Below are positions 49,281 through 60,925 of a stretch of DNA of 64,000 bases, one piece after another; the first letter of the stretch is position 1, and each line of letters starts with the position of its first letter. The stretch is taken from positions 5,894,191 through 5,958,190 of the forward strand of contig OZ024789.1 of assembly GCA_964017065.1 (NCBI GenBank), given 5' to 3'. Under the pieces are notes generated by a model that worked only from the letters and a program-made list of their open reading frames with translations, did not search any database and was not told where the DNA came from. The DNA is from Haliclona indistincta (taxonomy: Eukaryota; Porifera; Demospongiae; Haplosclerida; Chalinidae). A program made the position numbers and the translations under genes.

Positions 49281-50913
49281 TTATTCAAAGTCATCAATTT
49301 GATTATTATTGTGTAGTTAGTTGGTGTAAGTTCATACTCCTCACAGCAATCTAGTTCAACAACAATTCCCGCGCATTTTTCATAATGTCAAAGTATTCCA
49401 ATTAGCTCTCATCCAGACACGCCTATCCAGCATGCTGGCTAATCGTTCTCCATCTCTTTACTACCGTACCTGCAGTACTACTGTACTCTACTATCTACCA
49501 CAAGGACAGATACATATCCTTCTTCACTATAATATGCATGATCTCTCAAGGCGGGTTTAGCGGCACAGCAGTAGCCTCACGAGAACTCTAAGTCTTGGTG
49601 TCAGGAGGGCGGAAGCAGTGCATGCTAGATCAGTCTCGTTTGAACTACGTATACTGTAGTTTGTAGCCTCTGTGTTGCCTTCTCTCCTGAAACACTACCT
49701 CAGACAATCAACTAGACACGAGATTCGTCACAGTATCATCAGGTACGCGCTTGCCTCTTTCTGTCTCAATGATTCTCAGCTGTTTTTCATTCTCTTATTC
49801 AATGCTGTGTTCTTATTCCTTGTTCAATTCAATCCTTGTGTGTTGTTCTAACATTGTTCATAAGTGTATTCAAAACATCCTTTAATTTGCTTGCCTGATT
49901 TTCAGTCGTAACTTAGTATTTTGATATGTTCTTGTCTCAATTACTGTGTGTCAGTCTCACTGACTCATTTCATACTTGTTCTGACTATCTTTTATTTCCT
50001 TTCTCAGAGCCGTGGTTGCTATTTTAGACTCATTCCATTTCAAAGTAACAGAAGAGCATCAAGACAGTGAACCACCAGCTGAGCAACAAGAGGAGGAAGA
50101 AGACAATACAATGGAGCTGACTACCTCAGAGGATCCACTCCACTATACTCAACACCATCCTACCTGGTCTGGAGTCAAGTCTTACTAAAGAGGTACTAAC
50201 TATAGAATCTCAATTTAGTACTTGTACTATAGCAGCCGTTGAAACCTAGTTTTCGACTTCTAGCTAGTGTGCCTTTTCATATGTGAACCAAAGTGAAAAA
50301 TACTGAACTATTATTAATGATGTGTGATCTGTTTGTAGTCAGAGTACAAGTTTACTCATCACAAGGCTGCAGAGGTGAATGAAGAGGCTGAGATGCTGAG
50401 GGTACTAGTTGCTATGGTACTAGTGACTAAGCTCCTCCTCACTCTACCTGAGTCCTCTCTCCATGATGCCTATCTACCAGTGTAAGTGAGTATGTGACAG
50501 TGTGTATATGTGATGGTGTATTTATGTGATGGTGTGCATGAGTGTGACAGTGTGATGGTGTGTGTGTGTGTAGGTTGTTGTTGAAGGTGTGTAAGACGCT
50601 CAAGAATCGTAGTCGTGATGTGAGAGCTGTTGCTAGAGACACACTGCTGAAGATGGCTCACTCTCTGGGCTCACGCTATCTGCAGTTGACTGTGAAGGAG
50701 CTAAAGGAATCTTGAACAAGAGGCTATCAGGTGAGAGAGATAGTCAATCTTTGTAGAAACAATTAAGCAGTCAAGTTTTATGAATTTGAAATTTTATTTT
50801 TCTTAGCTTCATGTATACTGGCGTACACTATCCATAACTTGCTGGAGAGACTCAGCCCGATTCTAAAACCAGCCTAGCTAGACTTCATCGTCCAGGTATT
50901 GTTATGACGTGTA

Positions 50914-50914
<1 letters not shown>

Positions 50915-50996
<82 letters not shown>
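50915..50996. repeat. (CT)n microsatellite
   Basis: About 80 bases of uninterrupted CT directly in front of the acceptor of the 50997 UTP20-like exon. Confidence 0.95.
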
Positions 50997-50997
<1 letters not shown>

Positions 50998-51198
50998 ATG
51001 TTGGATGATGTGTTTGGTACACCAGCTGAAGAGAGGGAAGCAGCAGTGTTTGAGGTTCCTGAGAGCTGCTCTCCACGAAGCTTGAACTCATTTGAGCTAC
51101 TGGCTCGTTTTTTCTCACCCTAGCTCTCTTTGCCTTCTCTACTACAACCAGTCAAAGAGGTCTCTACAACCAGTCAAAGAGGTGTGCTTGTGTGTGTC

Positions 51199-51985
51199 TG
51201 TCATTCTCTTTCCCTCCTCTCCCTCCTCCCTTCCTCTCCTCCCTCCCTCTTCCCTCTCCCTCCCTCCCTCTCTCTCCTCCCTTTCTCTCCCTCCCTCTCT
51301 CTCCGTCCCTCCCCCTCCCTCCCTCCTCCTCCCTCTTCCTCGATCCCACCCTGTGAGTCAGTGATAAATTCATTGACACTAGTCTTCACTAAATTTCCTG
51401 AGGTGACTATAGTAACGAATGCCATATGATCCATTTCTCTCTCTCTCCCTCGATCAGTGTTCTCTCTAGGCTTTTTTCTGGTGGTGCTGCACCACTTGGT
51501 TGTTACATTGCACCACTTGGTCTTCACAATTTTTACTGCAATCCCAGTGATGATTATCAGATTTTGGTAATTTTGTCTGATCAAGAGCAATAATGGTTGA
51601 TTTATACCAACTGGTTTGACCTCCAAACCACAGCACATGTAGATGTTAATGATATTCACATTCAGTGAATTGACACTACGTAATTTTGTTTGGTTTGCAC
51701 CACTTGGTTATCAAATCCTAGCGAGAACACTGCCCTCGATCCCTTCATCCCTCTCCCTTCCTCCCTCCCTTCCTCCCTCCCTTCCTCCCTCTCCCTCCCT
51801 CCCTCTCCCTCCATCTCCCTACCTCGCTCTCTCCCTCCCTCCCTCTCCCTCCCTCCCTCCCTCTCCCTTCATCTCCCTACCTCCCTCTTTCCCTCCTTCT
51901 CTCCCCTTCCCTCCTCTCTCCTTATCTCCCTCCCTCCCTCCATCTCCCTCCCTCCCTCCCACTCCCTCCCTCCCTCCCACTCTCT
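51199..51985. repeat. CCCT low-complexity tracts flanking a MITE
   Basis: CTCC/CCCT polypyrimidine at 51199-51347 and 51738-51985. The Pro/Ser/Leu frames and the Arg/Glu/Gly antisense frames are artefacts. Confidence 0.9.
51455..51732. mobile_element. hAT-like MITE with 8-bp target duplication
   Basis: The ends CAGTGTTCTCTCTAGG and CCTAGCGAGAACACTG are inverted. CCCTCGAT is duplicated on both sides (51447-51454, 51733-51740). The CAG start plus an 8-base duplication fits the hAT superfamily. Internally GCACCACTTGG recurs four times. No coding capacity. Confidence 0.9.
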
Positions 51986-53569
51986 CTCTACCGCAGAGGC
52001 TCCTTCATCATAATGCTGGCTATCTCTTTGTTCCTCTGGCTACTCAAATGATCAATGATTCTTCACCATATTGTCGGCAAATGGCAGCAGAGTCTATCAA
52101 GGCGCTACTACAGAGAGTGAGTCACCATCATGTGATGAGGTGTTGAAGTGTGTTATGTGACTCTAGGTTGGTAAAGAGAAGAGGAATGAGATTGCTATCA
52201 TGATAGAGGACTGGTTTATTCATGATAATGTGAGTTTGTGTAGCATGCAGTCGTTGGGAGGAGCCATGTGGTATAATGTGTGTGTCTGGATGTGGTGGTT
52301 CAACTGTAGCTTATAGTCACCTAACAAACAAGTGAGCTATGTTAGAGCTGCAAGATGATACCATATTGTTCCTGCCCACCCATCTGTGTCTGTAAAAAAG
52401 GTACCTCGTTTTGTAATGTGTACTACTAGCTAGCTGTCTATCAACTGTACATTACAACTGTATGTAGAACTTTGGGTGCAGTGAGGCACATTTGCCATGC
52501 ACAGGCTTATAGAAATAACGACTGTGCTATAGGTTGGTCCATATAGCACCAGCTCACAGCAGCTGCTCAACTAGTGCACTGTGGGTGCCCATGGTGTACG
52601 TGTGACCCGGACTTGAGGCAATGAAATATTTTGCTTTTTTGCTAGTAGTGTCTATAGTGACGAACCTTGGAAGCCACTAAAACAAAGCACTGATAGTTGT
52701 AGAATAGTGATGTTTTTAACCCGTAACGCAGATGTATTGAAATTCCTGGATCACTCTTTTCTTCTTCTGTTCAGACGTTGCCATAGCGATGGGTGAGCAG
52801 GGACTAGGTGAATGGGTGAGCAAGATGTTGCCACCTCTGTACAAGGAACTCAGTGCAGCAGGTGATGTGATGAGCAGGTAAGAGACTGCTGATGGTGCAT
52901 CTGTGGGTGATATGTAACTGTAGTGGAAGGCCTGGGTACGAGGCTAGATCTAGCTTGTAATATCTGTTGCTGTCAGGACCAAGAGAAGAACAGCACTTCA
53001 GGTATACGCTACTGCTAAAATTAATTTTTAACTGCTCAAAAATTAAAATTAACAATATTATTTTAATTTATCATACAAATTTTTCATAATTATTTTATTA
53101 GTGAACTATTAAAATTTTTATTTCTCTTCAAGTGAATAGTACTGATCTAACAATACTTTACCAGTGAAGTCACTAGTGGCTCCTCATTCTTCTCAACTCT
53201 CCTCACTGCAGGCAGTCACTGATCCAGAGAGAAGCGTGAGATTCAAGCATCGTAAACACTTGCTAAAGTGGGAAGCTAGGAAGAGGAAAAGTGTTTGTAA
53301 ACCAGCTGCTCAGGCTCACTATAGTCCATTCTTAGTGAAGAGAGTCAAACAATAATAGTGTGTTAGTGTGATCATCTGATGATATGATGTGATGATCAGT
53401 CAATTGATCGAGTTGATTGTGATGGTTTGGTACTGAGTGTTCCAACAGAGACTGCACTGTCAGCTGATAGTAGGTGGAGCTCATCTAGTAATGAGATTCA
53501 CAACATTAATGAATTTAGTTTAGCTCCACCCCTGATTCCTGTGGGATTCTTCACGTATCCTTTCTTCTC

Positions 53570-53581
53570 TGATATATATAC
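53570..53581 (+). promoter_or_regulatory. TATA-like element of KRD4
   Basis: GATATATATACC lies about 70-80 bases before the KRD4 ATG at 53649, in the 290-base gap after the UTP20-like stop. It is shared with KRD3 and absent from KRD2. The function is inferred from position. Confidence 0.4.
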
Positions 53582-53648
53582 CCTGTCTGATCTTGATCTA
53601 GTAGTAGTCGCCGTTATATGCTGATACTGTGTGACTACCTCTTGAGAT

Positions 53649-56600
53649 ATGGCGACTCCTCAGTGTGAGTAGGCGTGTTTTGACTAGATACCAATTGTTA
53701 GCTAATTTCTTACTCCTCACAGCGAACGACAGGTACGAGCCTGATGCTCGTGATGAACACCAAACCATTCGTGTTGGTAGTAACGTGTATATGTGGGCTG
53801 GAATGGTGGACGGTATGCCAGAGGTACACGACAGTCAAGAAAAGCGACGGTTTATATCCTGTGTGGAGGTGTTCCACTCTGAGAGAGGAGACTGGACACG
53901 TCAGCCAACAAGTGGAGCTCCTCCACTGGGAGTGCGTGGATATGGCTGTACTGCAGTGGGTGATGCACTCCACTTCTTTGGTGGATGGTGTAACCATGGT
54001 TACTGCTTTCATAACAGTATTCACTCATTGAGCACATCGTCCCTTCACTGGGTGGAGTTATCACCCACCACATCAGAGGGTGGGGCACCGATGAAAAGGA
54101 GTTCCTGTGGTACAGTAGCATTTAAGGATGGAGAGGAGGACATCTTGTACATAGTAGCAGGGTTTGGTCCTACTCCATCATATCATCAGCCTGGAGCACA
54201 GTATAAAGCATTATATAGTGATCATGGCCTCTGCAATGAGCAGCACATGTTCTCACTGAGTACAAGTGAGTGATACTGTACATACATGTACTATAAGTGT
54301 TGGAACAGTTTACTAATGTATGTAGAGATAGTGCGTACGTACTAACTCAGTTTGTCTATCATTATTATCACTATGATAGTAAAAGCATGAGTAATACAAA
54401 TGTATATTGTACATGTACGTTGTACCATTGAGTGGTATTATACCAGTAGTAGTGAGAGATGATGTCATCACCTCCTGCAGGAGAGTGGAGCTCACCAAAC
54501 ATTACTGGACAGCCTCCTCCTCCATTGTCTCATTTCACACTTACTCCAGTGGGTGAGAGAAAAGCTGCACTGTTTGGTGGTTTGAGTGGATTTGGAGCCT
54601 ACAGTGATGACCTGTTGATAGTTGAGCTGAGTAGAGATACTGTGGTGAGTGTTATGAGGATTGTGTGATAGTGTGGGTTATACATTGATCAATGGTTAGA
54701 CCAACACAAAACACTATTCTACTGTATACAGTAGAGGAAAATAAAAAGTTAACGTATTATTGTCGTTATACAATATTTCTGATAGTGTGAACTGTGAATT
54801 CTTCGTAACAGTATATGAAACCTGTTATTAACGCTAGTCATACGATTGAGCAAGTACGCTCCCTGGTACACCTCATGTCTGTGTTAGACGATTGTGACAA
54901 CAAGAGTACGTTTACAATGGAAGATACAGCTAATTGTGGGCTCCGTTGAGCACTAGACAAGCGTTGTCTATCGCTAAAACCGAATAGTTCACAATGGATA
55001 ATGTGTTGTAGATCAAAGCAGGAGCGCTGAGTACTGGCTTACTGAGTTCAAAATAGCCTGAATTCAAAAGTAAATAGAAAATCAGGTGAAGTATTCTTGT
55101 TTCTGGGACAGCAGCAACCTCCGTCCGGGACGCGGGACACAGCCAGAAAATGTGTGACTGTCCTGGATGTTTTGGGACGGTTGACACCTATGCAAGGTCG
55201 AGCGTAGGGGTGAGCTCAATATTCCAAAATCCTGACCCCAAAGTAAATCAAAATTCAAAATTTTTTGTGGTACAAGTATTCTGATAGACAGTACAGTGCA
55301 TTACACATAGAAACATCAATGCCCTTCCAGTACAATGGTCACCATGCAAGCTACAAATACAAGAACTGTGTTGCTGTATTGTGTCAGTTATGATCATAAA
55401 AGCTTTCTTTTTGAGAATAATAGCGATAATTTTGGGCCCAATGCATGGGTGGGAAGTTCTGGAAAGAATAATAGGCAGAGTATGAAGAATAATGTGCTCA
55501 ACCCTAGCTATAGTCGGGCGTTAGCACAAGAAACGACCGGGCGTGTTGGACCATGCCATTTAGTACACACCAAAGTGCATTATGGCAACAAATCCTGACC
55601 GATCGCGAGGTAAAGAGTCTGATTTACAGAATGCATTGATTGGAATATGCCAAAAAGCACTCGAGGTACTCTAGCTGTTCTTGAGCTATAATATTTTGGA
55701 CGACCTCTGTGACCACTTGTCAATGGAAGAGCAAACCCACAACCAGCATCAGGAAGTTTGTTAAGATCCTCTAGCAAAGGTAATCCATTACTAGTTGCTT
55801 CGAAAAGTAATTCAGAAGCATCATTTGAAAAGTACATGTAGACCAACATGATACGTACAAGGCAATCCAGTTTTTCTGGCTCCTTTCCTTCTTCATTTTG
55901 AGTAATTAGCTGGAGTATATACTTTTTGGAATAATTTTTCGAATCGATGCATTCTGTAATTCAGACTCTCCACCTCACGATCGGTCAGGATTTGCTGCCA
56001 TAATGCACTTTGCTGTGTACTAAATAGAACTAAAGGCATGGTCCAACAAGCCCAGTCTTTTCTTGTGCTGACACCCAACTGCCTAATAGACTTCAATTAG
56101 GATGCACGATCGACCTCGTGTAGTATGATCGATCTCATTTGGTTTGCAAACAGTCTCGGTCGTTCTGTTACCAGCCTCATTTGATTTGCAACCGACCTCA
56201 TAAATTATTTGTGCAATCTCATAAGAGCAACCGATTTTTGACCCTAACTACACGCCATGGTATGAGAACTGTAAATATGCAATCGATTTGCAATCATAGA
56301 AACGACAATGAACGTTTAGTTTTATTGTCCTCTACTGTACATACAAATAGCAGCATATTGTGTACAGTGTAATCACATACACTATTGCTAACACATCATG
56401 TTATGTGCTGTGAGCATGTCTGTTATAAAGTGATAGCCCAGGATGAGTCTGCATGCTCTTCCTCTTACCAGCACTGGACCAGGATCAACAAACCTATCAA
56501 CCGATCTGTGGAATGGCCTGAGAGGAGGTTTTATCATGCTACCACATGTGTGAGTGGTCCACTACTAGTGATAGTGGGAGGGTATGGTGATGAGGGTACT

Positions 56601-59600
56601 ATCAGTGAATGTTGGATTGGTGACCTCACTACAAACCAGTGGAAGAAGGTATAGTGTTTGTATCTTAGACACTTTCAAGATTGGTTTGATATTGTATACA
56701 TTCTTCAGCTATCCCTCCCTGACTCTGTGACTGAACGATACTATCACTCACTTTCTGCTCTACAACTATCACCACACAGTGTGTTACTGGTAATATTTGG
56801 TGGACGGAGACCACTTCTTTCTGATAGTCTATCCCACACTGCCCTCATTGAATTGAGTGAGTACTATCAATGTATTGTCCATGCAGTACAGCAGCTATAG
56901 TGACAGACACTGGGCAGTGGTACAGGTGTACTGCTGACATAACAGCTCCTTTCTCCCATGCAGTCCTGCAGGAAGATGGCGGGCAGTGGGTGGTGGGTAG
57001 GATATTAGAGGGAGCAGCCTTGGAAGACAAGAGAGTGTACCAGCAGATGTACCGGGAGATGATACAATACAATGGTCAGTTCAATTTACACGTGTTATGT
57101 AAATCAATTTTTCTGCTTTTCCAGATGCCAAGGCGTCACTGGGAGTAACAGTCATCATGAATATCACCAACATTGGTACCCAGGGCTATCCCGGCACAGG
57201 AAAAACATCAATTCTCGACCTCGCCATGGGGAAAGAGCCAGCCCCTCAAAGGAACAGTACCGGCTGTATTGATCCACCCTCTCGCTACATGCTGATCAAT
57301 AGTGAAGCTGATTCCAGTGCAACACAAGTGGAGTGGGAGAACGTCACTACAGACAAGATGTTTGAAATGGTTTGTGGAGCAGTAAAGAAGACCATTGAGG
57401 AAAGTCCATTGGACATGGCTCTGGTCCATTCAGACAAGCCTGCAGTAGCAGCACTACCAGTAGCAATAGACACTAGCTCACTTGCTGCAAACGACACTGC
57501 TGCAGAGTATGACCCAACTCCTGCTGGCAATGAACTGGTCCCTCCTACACCACCACCAGCAGCAGCAGTAGCAGGCAGTGCTAATCAGATACCAGCAGCA
57601 GCTGAGCCTTCTCTTGATCCTTATTCTCCAGTGGCTAACGTTGGCTTTACTTGGTTTCCTGATCTGCTCAAAGAACTGTACAGCAGCAGAAGTTCTGGTG
57701 TAATCTTCAACTCCCACTGGATGATGGTGACTGATTGTGGTGGCCAACCACCATTTCTGGATGCAGCCGCTCTTTTTCTTCGAAACAGCTGTCTTCAAAT
57801 CTTTCCTCTCAAACTCAACGAGTCCTTGAGCAAGATAGCAGTGTTTTCTTATTTCTTTAGTGGCAAGTCTGCCAACTGTGAGCAATTTGATGTAGTGTTG
57901 AGCAATCAACAGATAATGGAGACTCTAGCCAAGTCTACAGCTTCTATTCAGCCGCCATTCACACCGTCAGCAACTGAGTGTCCAAAGGGAGCTAAATTCA
58001 CAATCGTGGGCACATTTGAAGACGAGGCACACCATTGCAGTGAAACAGTAGCAGAGAAAGAGACAATTCTCAAACAAGTCCTCGAACCGTACAAAGCATT
58101 CCGAGTGCAGCTGGGTAGCAAGGTGATCATGCCTATCAATGCTGTCGCCATGGACACCGAGACCAAAAAGGAGCGAACAGAGTCATCAAAGAAACTTCGA
58201 CGACTATTTAAAAAGGCAAATGTGACAATGAAAGTAGAGGTAAAGCTACGCTGGTTTGGGTTTCTCCTGAGCATGCTGACTATAGCTGAGAAGGATGGTA
58301 AAGCCATACTCACACTTAGTGAGTGCTATAGACTCGGAGACTCTCTTGAGATGGACGAATCAGAGACCATGAAAGCAATCCAGTTTTTCCACGACATCAG
58401 CCTCATCATGCATTTTGATACTCCGAAGCTCAGAGACTCTGTCATCATCGACACCAAACCAGTGCTCAACAAGCTCACTCGACTAACCACTCTCTCATTT
58501 CTGGATGAAGATTTCCTTGCCGAGCACTACGAGGACATTGTCCTTCCTGACAGAGCCAAGGAACTACTCCAGCACCACGGGCGCTTCACCCGGTCCACAC
58601 TAGAGTCATGTGTTGAGTTCTCCGAGTCCATTCCATTGCAATTCTTTGTGGACATTCTAGAGCACGTAAAGATAGTGGCTGCAATTGACCAAACATCAGA
58701 ATACTTTATGCCCTGCGCTCTACCCTATACTACTGAAATGCCTGACTCCTCCCACCCATGGGTGATTAGACTGAGAGTAAGACGAGGGGTCGACAAAGAG
58801 TATGTTCCTATTCCAGTGGGTTATCTACCAGCCATTCTAGTCTTCCTTCTTACTATGTTCCCGGATCACTTTTCTTTAAATCGACACCAGAGGCAATATC
58901 GAAATAAGATCGAGTTGGATTATGGTCCTGGAGGAGTGGTCTGTTTAGTGGAGCGCCATCTTCAACTGGAAGTACACTATTCTTGCAGCAGCATCAAGAA
59001 GCTTCGTAAGGAGTGCAAAATCATTCGAAATAATATTTTTAAGTCGATACGTTTGACAGAAGAAAAGCTCCACATCAGAGAAGGTGCCATCACCAAGGTG
59101 GACTCTTTCCTATGCTCCTGTGGTGAGGGCAGCAGGGCCCAGCACATCTGTGCCTACAACCCTGAGACACAGATTGTGGAATGTGAGGAGACAAGAGAAG
59201 TGTTTGTATTGGAAGCTCATCATCAGCTGTGGCTAGGTGTGTTGTGATGTAGTACGTCTCTGATGATACATGTGATAATTGTATTGATGTAGGAGCAGCA
59301 ATGGAGAGCACTGCACACTCTATTCACTGCAGTGACGACACCAGTGACAGTCATGAGCTACCACCACTAGCAGCAGTAGCAGAAGGTGAGCACTGTATAC
59401 TGGTGTGGCTAGGTCAACCTCAGCTGGTATTATGTGGTATCATGATAATACAGAGAGTGTGTGATCATGATCAGCTTGTGATGATGGATAGTGACTAGTA
59501 AACAGTGTTTACACTAGTAGTCATGTGGTACTGTATTACCATATATGGTTGGTAAACATGTAATGTGTTTGTATGTACTACCACTATCTCTTACTATACT

Positions 59601-60271
59601 AACAGTGGTTTATCACAACAGCTCTCTCATGTCATAGTTTGTATTCTAGTGTTGCTCCTGGTCATGTGAGTCATATCTTTAGTGTTCTATCAGCTAATCA
59701 TGAGATGTGTTGAATCAGTTGTGTTAGTGACTGTGTTGTTACTGTCAGTACTGATGGTATTATACCAGTAGCTACTACAGAATATGATGGACACACACCA
59801 TCTCATGATCATGGTAACACTATACCTGCTACTGCTGTCAATATGGCTCATGGTGTCTCATGTGTGTAGGTAGTGACACTCCCACTCTACTCAAGCTGAA
59901 GACAATGAAAGGAGCTGATGGTAAACCACTGAAGATAGTTCAAAAGATTGCTGCTCATGACTACACAACATTCGGTATGTTTCTCCTACAAGATGAGAAT
60001 GGAGAAGAGGTTGATCTCATTGAGAAGGACCATATCAACAAAGGTGCTGTGAGTGTTACGAAGGAAATTCTCAAGAAATGGCTGACAAGTGATGCACCTA
60101 CTCGTACATATCAACACTTGATAGAGTGTCTCAGACAGTCTGAACTGGGTGCACTTGCTGAGCTCATTGAAAACACAACACAGAGGTATGATACCATCAC
60201 TCACTCACTCACTACCCACTCGCTATAATCACTCACTCACTCTCTCACTTGTTCATCTCTTTCTCAGATAA
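53649..60271 (+). CDS. KRD4: intact six-Kelch / Roc GTPase / COR / death-domain protein, 1,227 aa
   Basis: Exons: 53649-53664, 53723-54265, 54481-54644, 56472-56648, 56709-56856, 56964-57074, 57125-59236, 59293-59385, 59870-60185, 60268-60271. All have GT-AG borders and matching phases, total 1,228 codons. Six Kelch blades have their G-G (or A-G) pairs at about residues 31, 92, 151, 219, 277 and 331. The GTPase region has P-loop GYPGTGKT (407-414), DCGGQP (590) and VGTFED (681-686), separated by an Ala/Pro-rich linker. The COR-like block (FFHDISLIMHF, RDSVIIDTKPVLNKL) is at about 807-837. The death domain covers about 1122-1226 (ILKKWLTSD, RTYQHLIECL, LGALAELIE). Roc-COR plus death domain recalls DAPK1; kelch-bearing Roco proteins are known in amoebae. 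The expected role is a GTP-switched signalling protein with a propeller sensor and death-fold output. No signal peptide or membrane segment is seen, so it is probably cytosolic. The stop is created across the last splice (AG|ATAA). Confidence 0.88.
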
Positions 60272-60925
60272 AGCTGTTCAGTGTCAGATCACTTCATTGT
60301 ATACCAGCGGGACTGTTAGCAGTACTGATGTGTGAATCAAGACACATGTACAATATAACTGTTTTCCATGCAACTATTGCAGTCACCACTTTTTGTTGTA
60401 TTATTCAATTTCATCAATTTGATTGTTATTGTGAAAGTTAGTTGGTGTAAGTTCATACTCCTCACAGCAATCTAGTTCAACAACAATTCCAGCGCATTTT
60501 TCGTAAAGGCAATGTTAGCCTAGTCTCACCCGGACACGCCTATCCAGCATGGTAGCACTAGCTAATCATTCTCCATCTCTCTACTACTGTACTCTATACT
60601 ATCTACCACAAGGACAGATACATATCCTTCTTCACTATATGATCTCTCAAGGCGGGTTTAGCGGCACAGCAGATAGCTCATGCATATGAGAACTTTATAA
60701 AGTTTTGGTGTCAGGAGGGATTGAAGCAGCATGTAATTCAGGATCAGTCTTGTTTGAACTACGTACATCGTCTGTAGCTATATAGCTTGTTTAAATTTTG
60801 TACCCTCTGTATATGTGTTGCCTTCTCTGCTGAAACACTACCTCAGACAATCAACTAGACACGAGATTCATCACAGTATCATCAGGTACGCTTGCCTCCC
60901 TGAAGTTTTCTGTCTGCGAGTCTTA
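60272..60925 (+). other. 3' flank and spacer after KRD4
   Basis: This is the conserved unit spacer with the CATCAG|GTACGC donor-like site at about 60885. It is followed, as in KRD3, by CAPZA 3' flanking sequence and not by a UTP20 piece. Confidence 0.45.

Larger units (their letters stand above)
50008..53355 (+). pseudogene. UTP20-like 3' fragment, piece 3
   Basis: It has the same exon order as piece 2, plus one more block. 50008-50188 (ILDSFHFKV), about 50340-50482, about 50574-50715 (with the same TTA to TGA change in LTRGYQ), about 50808-50895 (degraded HVYW-YTIHNLLE), 50997-51122 (MLDDVFGTPAEEREA, then SFELLARFF and a stop at 51121-51123), 51997-52119 (AGYLFVPLATQMINDSSPYC), about 52168-52230 (GKEKRNEIAIMIEDWFIHDN, in frame here), 52775-52877 (GEQGLGEWVSKMLPPLYKEL), and about 53211-53355 (basic C-terminal tail). 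Sharing the TGA with piece 2 shows the lesion predates that duplication. It cannot give full UTP20. A tail-only transcript is possible but unsupported. Confidence 0.75.
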
